DNA of 64,000 nt, taken from contig WNDQ01000001.1 in the NCBI GenBank assembly GCA_009912175.1, forward strand, positions 1 through 64,000. Reading direction: 5' to 3'. Of the stretch, positions 42,120 to 52,229 are shown piece by piece. The notes beneath the pieces are model-generated. The model searched no databases. It was not told the origin of the DNA and saw only the letters and a list, made by a program, of their open reading frames with translations. This stretch comes from Paracidovorax wautersii (lineage in GTDB: Bacteria; Pseudomonadota; Gammaproteobacteria; Burkholderiales; Burkholderiaceae_C). Numbering within the stretch: position 1 is the first letter of the stretch; the number at the start of each line of letters is the position of its first letter. A program made the translations under genes and the position numbers.

Positions 42120-42497
42120 ATGATCGCCACCGCCCCGCAAGCCCCCGCCACCACGCCCACCGCCACCACCGCCGGCAACGCCTGGCACGCCATCTGCGCG
42201 CTCGACGACATCTGGCCCGACACCGGCGTCTGCGCGCTGGTCGGGCGGCGCCAGGTCGCCGTCTTCCGCCTGGCCGACGGCAGCCTGTACGCCATCGACA
42301 ACCACGACCCCAACAGCGGCGCCAACGTGCTCTCGCGCGGCATCGTGGGCGACCTGGGGGGCGAGCCCGTCGTCGCCTCGCCCATCTACAAACACCACTA
42401 CCAGTTGCGCACCGGCACCTGCCTGGAGAACCCCGACACGCCGCTGCGCACCTACCCCGTCGAGCTGCGCGACGGCACCCTCTGGGTCCAGGCGTAA
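42120..42497 (+). CDS. nirD: Nitrite reductase small subunit
   Basis: A 125-residue Rieske-fold protein, partner of NirB. After an Ala/Thr-rich lead of about 18 residues the fold begins [20 protein letters not shown] and includes [19 protein letters not shown] and [19 protein letters not shown]. As usual for NirD, the cluster-binding cysteines and histidines of true Rieske proteins are not fully conserved (one Cys in GTCLENP, His in KHHY), so it probably lacks an iron-sulfur centre. It lies 26 bases after nirB and 5 before the nitrate reductase. Confidence 0.93.
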   Translation: MIATAPQAPATTPTATTAGNAWHAICALDDIWPDTGVCALVGRRQVAVFRLADGSLYAIDNHDPNSGANVLSRGIVGDLGGEPVVASPIYKHHYQLRTGTCLENPDTPLRTYPVELRDGTLWVQA

Positions 42498-42502
42498 GCC
42501 CC

Positions 42503-45500
42503 ATGGCCGAGGTCAAGTCCGTCTGTCCCTACTGCGGCGTCGGCTGTGGTGTGGTTCTGCACGTCGATGCCAACCGCATCACCAAGGTGACCGGCGACAA
42601 GACCCACCCCAGCAACTTCGGCCGCCTGTGCACCAAGGGCCAGACCTGCGGCCAGCCCGTGGCCGCGCCCGGCCGGCTGGCGCAGGCCTATGTGCGTGAA
42701 CAGGGCGACCACAAGCGCGCGCACGAGCCGGCGCGCGCCGAACTGGACCACGCCATCGGCGAGACCGCGCGGCGGCTGCGCGCGCTCATCGACACACACG
42801 GGCCCGACGCGGTGGCCTTCTACGTCTCGGGCCAGATGTCGATCGAGGCGCAGTACCTGGCCAACAAACTCGCCAAGGGCTACATCCGCACCCAGCACAT
42901 CGAGAGCAACTCGCGCCTGTGCATGGCCAGCGCGGGCACGGGCTACAAACTCTCGCTGGGCTCGGACGCGCCGCCCGGCTCTTACCAGGACTTCGAGCGC
43001 GCCCAGCTGTTCTTCGTGGCCGGCGCCAACATGGCCGACTGCCATCCCATCCTGTTTTTGCGTTTGATGGACCGCGTCAAGGCGGGCGCCAGACTCATCG
43101 TCGTCGACCCGCGCCGCAACGCCACCGCCGACAAGGCCGACCTTTACCTGCCAATCGCGCCCGGCACCGACCTGGCGCTGCTCAACGGCCTGCTGCACCT
43201 GCTGGTCGAAGGCGGCGCCATCGACGCCGACTTCATCGCGCAATACACCGAAGGCTGGGAGACCATGCCCGCCTTCCTGGCCGACTACACGCCCGCCCGT
43301 GTGGCGGCCATCACCGGCCTGCCCGAGGCCGACATCCGCCGCGCCGCGCAATGGATCGCCGAGGCCGGTGAGTGGATGAGCTGCTGGACCATGGGCCTGA
43401 ACCAGAGCACCCACGGCACCGCGCACACCAACGCGATCTGCAACCTGCACCTGGCCACCGGCGCGATCTGCCGGCCCGGCAGCGGGCCGTTCTCACTGAC
43501 CGGCCAGCCCAACGCCATGGGCGGGCGCGAGATGGGCTACATGGGCGCCGGCCTGCCCGGCCAGCGCACGGCCGCCTCGGCCGAGGACCGCGCCTTCGTC
43601 GAAACCCTGTGGCAATTGCCCGCCGGCACGCTGCGCAGCGAAGGCGGGCGCGGCACGGTCGCGATGTTCGACGACCTGGCCGAAGGCCGCATCAAGGCCT
43701 GCTGGGTGATCTGCACCAACCCGGTGGCCACCGTGCCCAACCGCGCGCGCGTCATCGCCGGCCTGCAGGCGGCCGAGCTGGTCATCACGCAGGACGCCTT
43801 CCTCGACACCGAGACCAACCGCTACGCCGACATCCTGCTGCCCGGCGCGCTGTGGGCCGAGGGCGACGGCGTGATGATCAATTCCGAGCGCAACCTGACG
43901 CTGGCCGCGCAGGCCGTTGCGCCGCCCGGCGACGCCTTGCCCGACTGGCAGCTCATCGCCCGCGTGGCCTGCGCCATGGGCTACGCCGACGCCTTCAGCT
44001 ACGCCAGCGCGGCCGAGGTGTTCGACGAAATCACCCGCGCCTGGAACCCCGCCACCGGCTACGACCTGCGCGGCGCCAGCCATGCGCGGCTGCGCACCAC
44101 GCCGCTGCAGTGGCCCTGCCCGCCTGGCGAGGTCGACAGCCCCACGGCGGACCGCCACCCGATCCGCTACCTCAACGACGGGGTGAGCCAGACGCTGCGT
44201 GTCGATGCCCACGGCCACGCCCCGCGCCTGGCCTTCGCCACACCCACCGGCCGCGCACGTTTCCTCGCACGCGCCTACGAGCCGGCGGCCGAGCAGCCCA
44301 GCGATGCGCGCCCCCTCGTGCTCAACACCGGCCGCCTGCAGCACCAGTGGCACACCATGACCAAGACCGGCAAGGTCGCCACGCTCAACAAGCTCAACCC
44401 CGCACCCTTCGTCGAAGTGCATCCCGACGACGCGCAGGCGCTGGGCCTGCACAGCGGCGGCGCGGCGCGTGTGCAGTCGGCGCGCGGCGCCGCCGTGCTG
44501 CCGGTGCAGATCAGCCGCCGCGTGCGGCCCGGCAACGTCTTCGCGCCCATGCACTGGAACGACGTGGCCGGCAGCGCGCTGTGCATCAACGCCGTCACCA
44601 ACGACGCCTGCGATAAGCAGTCGCTGCAGCCCGAACTCAAGTTCGCGGCCGTGGCGCTCACGCCGGCCCCCCGTGAGGACGGCGAGGAAACCCCCGAAGC
44701 CCGCGCCGCCCACGACACCGCGCCGCGCGCCACGGCTGCATCCACGCACGCCCCCCGCCACGCCCAGATCCTGTCCATGCTCGACCTCGACATCGCCCTG
44801 GCCACCACGCCCGCCGCATCGGCCACGCCATCGGACACCGCGCCCGCCAGCACCCACCTGGCGCCGCTGCTGGGCCTGCAGAACACACCATTGCCCACCC
44901 TGGCCGACCACGAACGCCTGTACCTGCTGGGTTTTCTGCGCGCGCTCGACGCCCGCCCCCGGCCCGGCGCGCGCCTGCCTGAGGGCGCACCGCTGGCGCC
45001 CGCGCTGCGCTTTTACGTCGATGGCCTGCTGGCCGGCTGGGGCGACGCGCCGGCCGAGCCCGCCGCCAACAGTGCAGCGCGCAGCGCGCAGCGGCCCACC
45101 GCCACCATCGCCTGGGCTTCGCAAACGGGCAATGCCGAAGGCCTGGCCGAGCGCCTGGATCACACGCTCGCGGGCGCCGGCTGGCTGGCCGTGCGCTGCG
45201 AACTCGACGCGCTGAACCTGGCCACACTCGACCGCCACGCGCCGCTGCTGGTGGTGACCAGCACCTTCGGCGACGGCGACGCACCCGACAACGCCGCCGG
45301 TTTCTGGCACGCGCTGGGCCAATCGCCCGCGCTCACCGGCCTGCGCTACGCCGTGCTCGCGCTGGGCGACAGCAGCTATGCGCAGTTCTGCGGTTTTGGC
45401 CGGCAGCTCGACGAGCGGCTGGCCGCATTGGGCGGCGAGCGCCTGGCCGCGCGTGTGGACTGCGATGCCGACTACGAAGACAGCGCCCAACGCTGGATCG

Positions 45501-46645
45501 CCCAAGTCCAGCAAGCGCTTGGCGCGCGCCAGGAAACGCCGCCCGCCGTGGCACCCACAGCCACCGTTGCGGCGGCCGTGCGCATCGACCGCCAGCACCC
45601 CGTCACCGCACGGCTGGCAGCCAACCGGCTGCTGAACGGCGCCGGCTCGGACAAGGAAACCCGCCAGATCGTCTTGGACATCGACGGCAGCGGCCTGCGC
45701 TACGAAGCCGGCGACGCGCTGGGCGTGTGGCCCGTCAACACGCCCGCCGCCGTGGCCGAGCTGCTGGCAGCCATGCAGTTGCCCGGCGACACCCTCGTTT
45801 CAGCCGCCGGCGAACCGCAGCCGCTGGCGCAGGCCCTGGCCGAACGTTTCGACCTCACACGCCCCAGCGCGGAACTGCTGGCCTTTGTGCAGGCACGCAG
45901 CGGCAGCAATAAGCTGGCCGCGCTGCTCGCGCCCGCCGCCCAGGCCGAACGTGAGGCCTGGCTGCACGGCCGCTACATCGCCGACGTGCTGCGCGCGTTT
46001 CCCGTACGGGCCAGCGCCGCCGACTGGCTGGCCGTGCTCAAGCGCCTGCAGCCGCGCCTGTACTCCATCGCCTCCAGCCCGCGCGTCACACCGGGCGAGG
46101 TCCACCTGACCATGGCCACCGTGCGTTACGCCGGCTGCGAAGACGCGGGCGCCGTCGCGCGCGGCGGCGTGTGCTCAGCCTTCCTGGCCGACCTGCCCGT
46201 GGGCGCGGCCGTGCGGGTGTTTGTGCAAATGTCCCACCACTTCCGTGTGCCGGCCGACGGCCTGACCGCCGCCATCATGATCGGCCCCGGCACCGGCATT
46301 GCACCGTTCCGCGCCTTCCTGCAAGAGCGCACCGCGCGGGGCGACACCGGCCGCAACTGGCTGTTCTTTGGCGAGCAGCACGAGGCGCCCGACTTCTACT
46401 ACCGCGACGAACTCCAGGCGCTGCAGCACGGCGGCCACCTGCTCGAACATGGCGCCGAACTGTGGCGCTGGCTGCAGGCCGGCGCCCACGTCTACGTCTG
46501 CGGCGACGCCAGCCGCATGGCGCGCGATGTGGACGCCGCGCTGCAGCGCATCGCGCGCGAGCACGGCGGCCTCGACGAGGACGCGGCACGCGCCCACATC
46601 AGCGCCCTGGGCCGCGCCAAACGTTATGTGCGGGATGTTTATTAG
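42503..46645 (+). CDS. nasA: Assimilatory nitrate reductase fused to a CysJ-like flavoprotein reductase
   Basis: A 1380-residue fusion. Residues 1-720 are a molybdopterin nitrate reductase with the N-terminal 4Fe-4S set C8, C11, C15 and C43 ([16 protein letters not shown]), followed by [15 protein letters not shown] and the dinucleotide-binding C-terminal part ([17 protein letters not shown]). After a linker, residues about 866-1010 form a flavodoxin domain ([25 protein letters not shown]). The rest is the FAD/NADPH reductase of CysJ, with [36 protein letters not shown] and a final RYVRDVY. The chain could move electrons from NADPH through FAD and FMN to the molybdenum site without a separate NasB. 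Such fusions are known in Burkholderiales and Pseudomonas. Confidence 0.93.
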   Translation: MAEVKSVCPYCGVGCGVVLHVDANRITKVTGDKTHPSNFGRLCTKGQTCGQPVAAPGRLAQAYVREQGDHKRAHEPARAELDHAIGETARRLRALIDTHGPDAVAFYVSGQMSIEAQYLANKLAKGYIRTQHIESNSRLCMASAGTGYKLSLGSDAPPGSYQDFERAQLFFVAGANMADCHPILFLRLMDRVKAGARLIVVDPRRNATADKADLYLPIAPGTDLALLNGLLHLLVEGGAIDADFIAQYTEGWETMPAFLADYTPARVAAITGLPEADIRRAAQWIAEAGEWMSCWTMGLNQSTHGTAHTNAICNLHLATGAICRPGSGPFSLTGQPNAMGGREMGYMGAGLPGQRTAASAEDRAFVETLWQLPAGTLRSEGGRGTVAMFDDLAEGRIKACWVICTNPVATVPNRARVIAGLQAAELVITQDAFLDTETNRYADILLPGALWAEGDGVMINSERNLTLAAQAVAPPGDALPDWQLIARVACAMGYADAFSYASAAEVFDEITRAWNPATGYDLRGASHARLRTTPLQWPCPPGEVDSPTADRHPIRYLNDGVSQTLRVDAHGHAPRLAFATPTGRARFLARAYEPAAEQPSDARPLVLNTGRLQHQWHTMTKTGKVATLNKLNPAPFVEVHPDDAQALGLHSGGAARVQSARGAAVLPVQISRRVRPGNVFAPMHWNDVAGSALCINAVTNDACDKQSLQPELKFAAVALTPAPREDGEETPEARAAHDTAPRATAASTHAPRHAQILSMLDLDIALATTPAASATPSDTAPASTHLAPLLGLQNTPLPTLADHERLYLLGFLRALDARPRPGARLPEGAPLAPALRFYVDGLLAGWGDAPAEPAANSAARSAQRPTATIAWASQTGNAEGLAERLDHTLAGAGWLAVRCELDALNLATLDRHAPLLVVTSTFGDGDAPDNAAGFWHALGQSPALTGLRYAVLALGDSSYAQFCGFGRQLDERLAALGGERLAARVDCDADYEDSAQRWIAQVQQALGARQETPPAVAPTATVAAAVRIDRQHPVTARLAANRLLNGAGSDKETRQIVLDIDGSGLRYEAGDALGVWPVNTPAAVAELLAAMQLPGDTLVSAAGEPQPLAQALAERFDLTRPSAELLAFVQARSGSNKLAALLAPAAQAEREAWLHGRYIADVLRAFPVRASAADWLAVLKRLQPRLYSIASSPRVTPGEVHLTMATVRYAGCEDAGAVARGGVCSAFLADLPVGAAVRVFVQMSHHFRVPADGLTAAIMIGPGTGIAPFRAFLQERTARGDTGRNWLFFGEQHEAPDFYYRDELQALQHGGHLLEHGAELWRWLQAGAHVYVCGDASRMARDVDAALQRIAREHGGLDEDAARAHISALGRAKRYVRDVY

Positions 46646-46742
46646 ATTTTTGGCTGTTTTCGGAGCAGCCGTCGGCGTGGCGCAACGGCTGGCGCCATAT
46701 AACCAGAAATCATCAAGAATCCCGGACAATTGATCCCCCACC

Positions 46743-47744
46743 ATGAGCATCAGCCACTACATCAAGGAAATCGGACGCGGCAAGGACGGCGCGCGGGCGC
46801 TCACGCGCGCGCAGGCCCAAGACCTGCTCGGCCAGGTCCTGGACGGCCAGGTGACCGATCTGGAGATCGGCGGTTTCTGCCTGGCCATGCGCATCAAGGG
46901 CGAAACGCCCGAGGAAATGGCCGGCTTCATCGCCGCCGCGCGTGCGCGTTTTGCACTGATCCCGCCCTCGCCCGGTGGGCGACCCACCGTCGTGCTGCCC
47001 AGCTACAACGGCGCACGCAAGCTGCCCGTGCTCACGCCATTGCTGGCGCAATCGCTGGTCAACAAGGGATTCCGCGTCGTCATCCACGGCCTGCGCCAGG
47101 ACCCGGGCCGCACCACCACGGCCGAGGTGCTCGAAGCGCTCGGCCAGCCCGCGCGGGCCGATGTGGCCGAGGTGCGCGACGACGCCGTCAACTTCGTGCC
47201 CATCGAGATCCTCTCGCCCGCGCTGCGCCGCCTGCTCGACGTGCGCCGTGTGGTCGGCCTGCGCAATTCCTCGCACAGCCTGGTCAAGCTGATCAACCCC
47301 TGCGCCGAACGCGCACTGGTGATCGGCAGCTACACCCACCCCGAATATTTGGTGTCGATGGCCGAGACCTACGCCGCCATCAAGGCCGACGCGCTGCTCT
47401 CGCGCGGCATCGAGGGCGAGGCCGTGGCCGACGCACGGCGTGTGCAGCGCATCGACGCCTTCATCGGCGGCCAGCGGGTGCGCCTGCAGGACGCACAGAG
47501 CGGCCCCATCGCCACCGACACGCTGCCCGACTGGCCGCAGGACATCAGCGCGGCCAGCATCGCCGCCTACATCCAGGACGTGCTGGCCGGCCGGCGCACC
47601 CTGCCCATGCCCATCGCGCGCCAGATCGACCAGATCCGCCGCGCCCACCAGGCCATGGCCAGCGGCGTGCTGCCCGCCGAGCCCGCCACCGAATCCGCCG
47701 TCTCGATCGCCGCCACCGCCATCGCCACCGAAAGCCCGCCATGA
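46743..47744 (+). CDS. ybiB: DNA-binding protein YbiB (TrpD2-like)
   Basis: A 333-residue protein with the fold of anthranilate phosphoribosyltransferase (N-terminal helical part starting SISHYIKEIGRGKDGARALT, then an alpha/beta domain with LPSYNGARKLPVLTPLLAQ and VVGLRNSSHSLVKLINP). The PRPP-binding glycine motif of TrpD is absent, fitting the YbiB/TrpD2 family, which binds nucleic acids and is part of the E. coli LexA regulon. It is flanked by nitrate reductase (97 bases) and cobA (ATGA overlap), so it is probably transcribed with nitrate genes, though no role there is known. Confidence 0.88.
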   Translation: MSISHYIKEIGRGKDGARALTRAQAQDLLGQVLDGQVTDLEIGGFCLAMRIKGETPEEMAGFIAAARARFALIPPSPGGRPTVVLPSYNGARKLPVLTPLLAQSLVNKGFRVVIHGLRQDPGRTTTAEVLEALGQPARADVAEVRDDAVNFVPIEILSPALRRLLDVRRVVGLRNSSHSLVKLINPCAERALVIGSYTHPEYLVSMAETYAAIKADALLSRGIEGEAVADARRVQRIDAFIGGQRVRLQDAQSGPIATDTLPDWPQDISAASIAAYIQDVLAGRRTLPMPIARQIDQIRRAHQAMASGVLPAEPATESAVSIAATAIATESPP

Positions 47745-48556
47745 GCGACACGCTCCACACCTCTTTTCCTGCCACGCCCACCGGCCGTGTCACGCTGGTC
47801 GGCGCTGGCCCGGGCGACCCGGAACTGCTCACGCTCAAGGCCGTGCGCGCCATCGAGCGCGCCACGCTGCTGCTGGTCGACGACCTGGTGAACGACGAGA
47901 TCCTGAAATTCGCCGCGCCCACCGCGCGCATCGTCCACGTCGGCAAACGCGGCGGCTGCAAGTCCACGCCGCAGGCCTTCATCGAAAAGCTGATGATCAC
48001 CGCCGCGCACGAGGGCGAGAACGTGGTGCGCCTGAAGGGCGGCGACCCCTTCATCTTCGGCCGGGGCGGCGAGGAAAAGGAACACCTGGAAGCGGCCGGC
48101 GTGCCGGTGGCCGTGGTCAACGGCATCACCTCGGGCCTGGCGGCGGTGACCAGCCTGGGCGTGCCGCTCACGCACCGCCACCACGCGCATGGCGTGGTCT
48201 TCGTCACCGGCCACGCGCACGCGGGCGAGCCGGTCGACTGGCCGCTGCTGGCGCGCACCGCCGCGCAGGCTCGGCTCACGCTGGTGATCTACATGGGCGT
48301 GAGCAACGCCGCCGACATCCAGCAGCAACTGCTCACCGGCCTGCCGGCCGCCACGCCGGTGGCCATCGTCAAACGCGCCAGCCTGCCCGACCAGCAGCAC
48401 GCCGTCACCCGCCTGGACGACCTGGCTGGCACCCTGGCGCGTGAGCAGCTGGGCAGCCCGGCCATCATCGTGGTGGGCGACGTGGTCAAAGGCGTGGCCA
48501 GCCTGGGCCAGCCGGCTGGCACGCTCGAAGCCGAAGACGCCCATCGCTTCGGTTGA
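47741..48556 (+). CDS. cobA: Uroporphyrinogen-III C-methyltransferase
   Basis: A 271-residue SAM-dependent methyltransferase making precorrin-2, the sirohaem precursor. Motifs are VTLVGAGPGDPELLTLKAVR (about residues 15-34), VGKRGGCKSTPQ, LKGGDPFIFGRGGEE and the VVNGITSGLAAVTSLGVPLTH region. It lacks the CysG dehydrogenase/ferrochelatase half, so another protein must finish sirohaem. Being in the nirB operon it supplies the nitrite reductase cofactor. It overlaps ybiB by four bases. Confidence 0.94.
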   Translation: MSDTLHTSFPATPTGRVTLVGAGPGDPELLTLKAVRAIERATLLLVDDLVNDEILKFAAPTARIVHVGKRGGCKSTPQAFIEKLMITAAHEGENVVRLKGGDPFIFGRGGEEKEHLEAAGVPVAVVNGITSGLAAVTSLGVPLTHRHHAHGVVFVTGHAHAGEPVDWPLLARTAAQARLTLVIYMGVSNAADIQQQLLTGLPAATPVAIVKRASLPDQQHAVTRLDDLAGTLAREQLGSPAIIVVGDVVKGVASLGQPAGTLEAEDAHRFG

Positions 48557-48562
48557 CACAGT

Positions 48563-51331
48563 TCACTGCCAGCCCCAGCGCTTGCGGTAGAACTGCTTGA
48601 GCGCCTGCGTCAGCGCCATGTAGGCCAGCACGATGGCTGGCAGGATCGCGAAGTACAGCGGCGGCAGCGGCTGCAGCTTGAAGGACGCGGCCAGCGGCCC
48701 CATCGGCAAAAAGATGCCGACCGCCATGATGATCACCGTCATCACGATCAACGGCAGCGCCGCGCGGCTTTGCACAAAGGGAATACGCGGCGTGCGGATC
48801 ATGTGCACGATCAGCGTCTGCGTGAGCAGGCCCACCACAAACCAGCCCGACTGAAACAGCGTTTGGTGCTCGGGCGAATTCGCACCGAAGACGAACCACA
48901 TCAGCGCGAAGGTGATGATGTCGAACAGCGAGCTGATCGGCCCGAAGAACACCATGAAGCGCGCGATGTCGGCCGGGTTCCAGCGCTGCGTCTCGCGCAG
49001 CAGCTCCTCGTCCACGTGGTCGAAAGGAATGGCGATCTGCGAGACGTCGTACAGCAGGTTCTGCACCAGCAGGTGCATGGGCAGCATCGGCAGAAACGGG
49101 ATGAAGGCACTGGCCACCAGCACCGAGAACACGTTGCCGAAGTTGGAGCTGGCCGTCATCTTGATGTACTTGAGCATGTTGGCGAAGGTGCGGCGCCCCT
49201 CCAGCACGCCCTGCTCCAGCACCATCAGGCTTTTTTCCAGCAGGATGATGTCGGCGGCTTCCTTGGCGATGTCGACCGCCGTGTCCACCGAGATGCCGAT
49301 GTCGGCCGCACGCAGCGCCGGCGCGTCGTTGATGCCGTCGCCCATGAAGCCCACCACGTGGCCCGCGCCCTTGAGCGCCCGCACGATACGTTCCTTGTGC
49401 GCGGGCGTCAGGCGCGCAAAGACGTTGTGCGCCTCGGCCGCCTGCGCCAGCGCGGCGTCGTCCATGGCCTCGATGTCGCCGCCCAGCAGCACGCGGCCGG
49501 GCTCCAGGCCGACCTCGTGGCAGATCTTGGCGGTCACCCGTTCGTTGTCGCCCGTCAGCACCTTGACCTGCACGCCGTGCGCGGCCAGCGCCTGCAGCGC
49601 GGGCGCGGTCGACTCCTTCGGTGGATCCAGGAAGGTGACGTAACCCACCAGCGTCATGCCGCTTTCGTCCTGCTGGCCATAGACCTCGCGCACCGGCGCG
49701 TGGGAACGCATGGCCACGGCGACCACACGCAGCCCTTCTTCGTTGAGCTCGGCCGTCACCGCGCGCACACGCGCCAGGATGGCCGGCGTCAGGGCCACCG
49801 GCTCGCCGCCATGCTGCACCTGCGTGCACACGGCCAGCACTTCCTCGACCGCGCCCTTGGTGATCAGCAGGTGCTGGCGGTCCGGCCCGGCCACCACCAC
49901 CGACATGCGCCGGCGCGTGAAGTCGAACGGGATCTCGTCGATCTTGCGAAAGTTGTGGGCCGGATCGAGCACACGCCGGGTTTCATCGGCATGCGCCAGC
50001 ACCGCCACGTCCAGCAGGTTCTTCAGGCCGGTCTGGTAGTAGCTGTTAAGCCAGGCCAGGTCCAGCACCTCGTCGGACGCCTCGCCCCAGGCGTCGGTGT
50101 GGCGCGCCAGAAAGATGCGGTCCTGCGTGAGCGTGCCGGTCTTGTCGGTGCACAGCACGTCCATGGCGCCGAAGTTCTGGATCGCGTCCAGCCGCTTGAC
50201 GATCACCTTCTTGCGCGAGAGAAACACCGCGCCCTTGGCCAGCGTCGAGGTCACGATCATCGGCAGCATCTCGGGCGTCAGGCCCACGGCCACCGACAGC
50301 GCGAACAGCAGCGCTTCGACCCAGTCGCCCTTGGTGAAGCCGTTGATCAGCAACACCATCGGCGCCATCACGAACATGAAACGGATCAGCAGCCAGCTGA
50401 CTTTGTTGACGCCGTTCTGAAACGAAGTCGGCGCGCGGTCGACCGCCGTCACGCGGCCGGCCAGCGCCCCGAAGTAGGTGCGGTCGCCCGTGGCCACGAC
50501 CAGCGCCAGCGCCGAGCCCGAGACCACGTTGGTGCCCATGAACACGATATTGGCCAGCTCGGCCGGATTGGCCGATGTGCCATCGCGCAGCTCGGCGAAT
50601 TTCTCGACCGGCAGGGACTCGCCCGTCATGGCGGCCTGGGCCACGAACAGGTCCTTGGCCGACAACACGCGGCAGTCGGCCGGGATCATGTCGCCGGCCG
50701 ACAGCGCGATCACGTCGCCCGGCACCAGCAGCTTGACCGGCAGCTCACAGCGCTGCGCGGGCTTGACGTGCAACTGCACGCCGAAGTACTGGCGCGCATC
50801 GGGCTCGGCTTCCTCCGACAGATCGCGGCGGATCACCGTGGCGGTGTTGCCCACCAGCGCCTTGAGCGCGTCGGCGGCCTTGTTCGAGCGGGTTTCCTGC
50901 ACAAAACGCAGCAGCGTGGACAGCAGCACCATGGTGCCGATCACGGTGGCGCCCCGCAGGTCGTCCGTCAGGTAGGACACGGTGGCCAGCAGCGTCAGCA
51001 GCAGGTTGAAGGGGTTGCGGTAGCAATGCCACAGGTGGGTCCACCAGGGCAGCGGCTTTTCCTGGCCGATTTCGTTGAGGCCGACGCGTTCGCGCACGGC
51101 GTCGGCCTGGGCCGGCGACAGGCCCTCGGCATGGCTGTCCAGGCGCTGCAGCGCGGCCGGCACGTCGTCCCGGGCGGCGGCCTGCAGCACGGCGCTCAGG
51201 TCGGGCGGCAGCGTGCGGGCGGCGTCGGTACGCGGCAGTGAATCGAGCAGGGCACGGCGGCGAAAGTGGCGGCCGAGGTGGCGCGCGCGCACGAAGCCCG
51301 CGAACAATTCCTTGAGCACGGTCAGTGTCAT
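48563..51331 (-). CDS. mgtA: Magnesium-translocating P-type ATPase
   Basis: A 922-residue inner-membrane P3B-type ATPase importing Mg2+. Visible parts are the actuator TGES loop (AAMTGESLPVEKF), the phosphorylation motif DVLCTDKTGTLTQD (about residues 388-401), the nucleotide-domain KGAVEEV, the hinge GFMGDGINDAPALRAADIGIS and about ten helices, the last six after residue 690. Length matches MgtA/MgtB (about 900). The ATG at 51331 follows AAGGAG by 7 bases. A leader with a short Pro-containing open frame and a hairpin lies upstream. The 3' end is 6 bases from the convergent cobA stop. Confidence 0.94.
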   Translation of the reverse strand: MTLTVLKELFAGFVRARHLGRHFRRRALLDSLPRTDAARTLPPDLSAVLQAAARDDVPAALQRLDSHAEGLSPAQADAVRERVGLNEIGQEKPLPWWTHLWHCYRNPFNLLLTLLATVSYLTDDLRGATVIGTMVLLSTLLRFVQETRSNKAADALKALVGNTATVIRRDLSEEAEPDARQYFGVQLHVKPAQRCELPVKLLVPGDVIALSAGDMIPADCRVLSAKDLFVAQAAMTGESLPVEKFAELRDGTSANPAELANIVFMGTNVVSGSALALVVATGDRTYFGALAGRVTAVDRAPTSFQNGVNKVSWLLIRFMFVMAPMVLLINGFTKGDWVEALLFALSVAVGLTPEMLPMIVTSTLAKGAVFLSRKKVIVKRLDAIQNFGAMDVLCTDKTGTLTQDRIFLARHTDAWGEASDEVLDLAWLNSYYQTGLKNLLDVAVLAHADETRRVLDPAHNFRKIDEIPFDFTRRRMSVVVAGPDRQHLLITKGAVEEVLAVCTQVQHGGEPVALTPAILARVRAVTAELNEEGLRVVAVAMRSHAPVREVYGQQDESGMTLVGYVTFLDPPKESTAPALQALAAHGVQVKVLTGDNERVTAKICHEVGLEPGRVLLGGDIEAMDDAALAQAAEAHNVFARLTPAHKERIVRALKGAGHVVGFMGDGINDAPALRAADIGISVDTAVDIAKEAADIILLEKSLMVLEQGVLEGRRTFANMLKYIKMTASSNFGNVFSVLVASAFIPFLPMLPMHLLVQNLLYDVSQIAIPFDHVDEELLRETQRWNPADIARFMVFFGPISSLFDIITFALMWFVFGANSPEHQTLFQSGWFVVGLLTQTLIVHMIRTPRIPFVQSRAALPLIVMTVIIMAVGIFLPMGPLAASFKLQPLPPLYFAILPAIVLAYMALTQALKQFYRKRWGWQ

Positions 51332-51357
51332 GGTGATCTCCTTGAAGGGGTGCGGCC

Positions 51358-51388
51358 GGCCTGCGCGTCCCTTCGGGACGATCAGGCC
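51358..51388 (-). promoter_or_regulatory. Leader hairpin between the short ORF and mgtA
   Basis: An inner stem CGTCCC/GGGACG (51366-51371 and 51375-51380) is framed by an outer GGCCTG/CAGGCC pair (51358-51363 and 51383-51388). On the minus strand it lies 27 bases before the mgtA ATG and 18 after the short ORF. It could act as an attenuator or hide the ribosome binding site. Confidence 0.5.
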
Positions 51389-51406
51389 AGCCTGGGCGGT
51401 GCTGGG

Positions 51407-51511
51407 TCAGGCATGGTGGTCAGGCGCACACGGCGCGGAGGATGGGCAGGCGGCGGCCAGCGCCCGAAGCGCGGCCGGCCGGTGAGGGGTCGTCAAGACA
51501 AGGACAAACAT
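51407..51511 (-). CDS. Possible mgtA leader peptide, 34 residues
   Basis: A short frame upstream of mgtA with a good ribosome binding site (AGGAG, 6 to 7 bases before ATG). It starts MFVLVLTTPHRPAALRAL and contains five prolines, at 9, 12, 23, 27 and 30. In Salmonella the MgtL leader senses proline/Mg2+-dependent translation ahead of mgtA. This peptide is not similar in sequence, and calling it a leader rests on its position, its ribosome binding site and its proline codons. No homologue is recognised. Confidence 0.4.
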   Translation of the reverse strand: MFVLVLTTPHRPAALRALAAACPSSAPCAPDHHA

Positions 51512-51945
51512 CGATCGCTCCTGGCAGTCAGGGCGAAGCTCCGCAGATGCGCTCAAGCGACGGCACGGCCCACCGGGCCGCACCGCCATACGATGGCAGT
51601 CGAGCAAGAGAGAAGAAGGAGGAGACAGGCCAGACCGTGGCACGGCCGGCAAGACGCCACAACTTCCCGCTGAAGGCGGGAGCGCGGCCGTCGAATGGAC
51701 GCAGCTATTCCGCCAGGATGAGGTCGGTCACACGAACCGGCCATCGACTGTCACTGGAACAAGGGCCCACCTGTTGGTCTCCGCAGTTGTTGAAACGGCG
51801 CGATTCTAGGCCGACAAACGCGCCAGCGGTACTGCCACCGCGCCCCTGTCGGGTTTGCGCAATTTTCAGGCAGGCTTAAGCTGGCGGGCGCTGGCCGCTC
51901 GGCCCCACGGCCTGCTCGATACACCGTTGCCGTCCAGGGCCTCTA

Positions 51946-51966
51946 TATGTACAATTTCACGTACAA
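51946..51966 (+). promoter_or_regulatory. yefM-yoeB operator/promoter
   Basis: TGTACA (51948-51953) and CGTACA (51960-51965) lie 6 bases apart, 12 bases before the yefM ATG. YefM binds repeats with a TGTACA core, so this is the probable autoregulatory operator. An AT-rich TATAT overlaps it at about 51944-51948. Confidence 0.7.
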
Positions 51967-51977
51967 AGGAACTCACC

Positions 51978-52229
51978 ATGGATGCCATCACCTATTCCGC
52001 CGCGCGCGCCAACCTGGCCCGGACCATGGACCGCGTGTGTGAAGACCATGAACCACTCATCATCACCCGCAACGGCGAACAATCGGTCGTGATGCTGTCG
52101 CTGGAGGATTACCAGGCGCTGGAAGAAACCGCCTACCTGCTGCGCAGCCCGGCCAATGCCAAGCGCCTGCTGGCGGCCGTCACACAACTGGCGACGGGCC
52201 AGGGCGTGGAGCGCGAGCTGGCACGGTGA
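51978..52229 (+). CDS. yefM: Antitoxin YefM (Phd/YefM family)
   Basis: An 83-residue antitoxin starting MDAITYSAARANLARTMDRV, with the DNA-binding N-terminal domain (EPLIITRNGEQSVVMLSLEDY) and a C-terminal toxin-binding tail (LLRSPANAKRLLAAVTQL). It represses its own promoter and neutralises YoeB. AAAGGA precedes the ATG by 8 bases. Its stop overlaps the yoeB ATG by four bases. Confidence 0.93.
   Translation: MDAITYSAARANLARTMDRVCEDHEPLIITRNGEQSVVMLSLEDYQALEETAYLLRSPANAKRLLAAVTQLATGQGVERELAR

Larger units (their letters stand above)
51332..51947. other. mgtA leader/promoter region, 616 bases without a standard gene
   Basis: Read on the minus strand, the part nearest mgtA holds a short open frame (51511-51407) and a hairpin (51388-51358). 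Farther out is a small stem TCCCGC/GCGGGA (51665-51681) without a T-run. No recognisable M-box or other riboswitch was found, and no convincing gene on either strand. The plus-strand end holds the yefM promoter. Confidence 0.55.

Noticed and set aside
43493-45598. Long minus-strand open frame opposite the nitrate reductase
   Set aside because: Antisense shadow of an intact, motif-bearing protein; no start signal or domain.
46743-47744. Anthranilate phosphoribosyltransferase trpD
   Set aside because: The fold is the same, but the PRPP glycine motif is missing and no trp genes are adjacent; it fits YbiB/TrpD2.
48770-51241. Long plus-strand open frame opposite mgtA (over 800 codons)
   Set aside because: Antisense shadow of a well-conserved P-type ATPase; composition is typical of reversed codons and no family matches.
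51332-51977. M-box (Mg2+) riboswitch upstream of mgtA
   Set aside because: No recognisable conserved M-box core could be found; only a short ORF and simple hairpins are visible.
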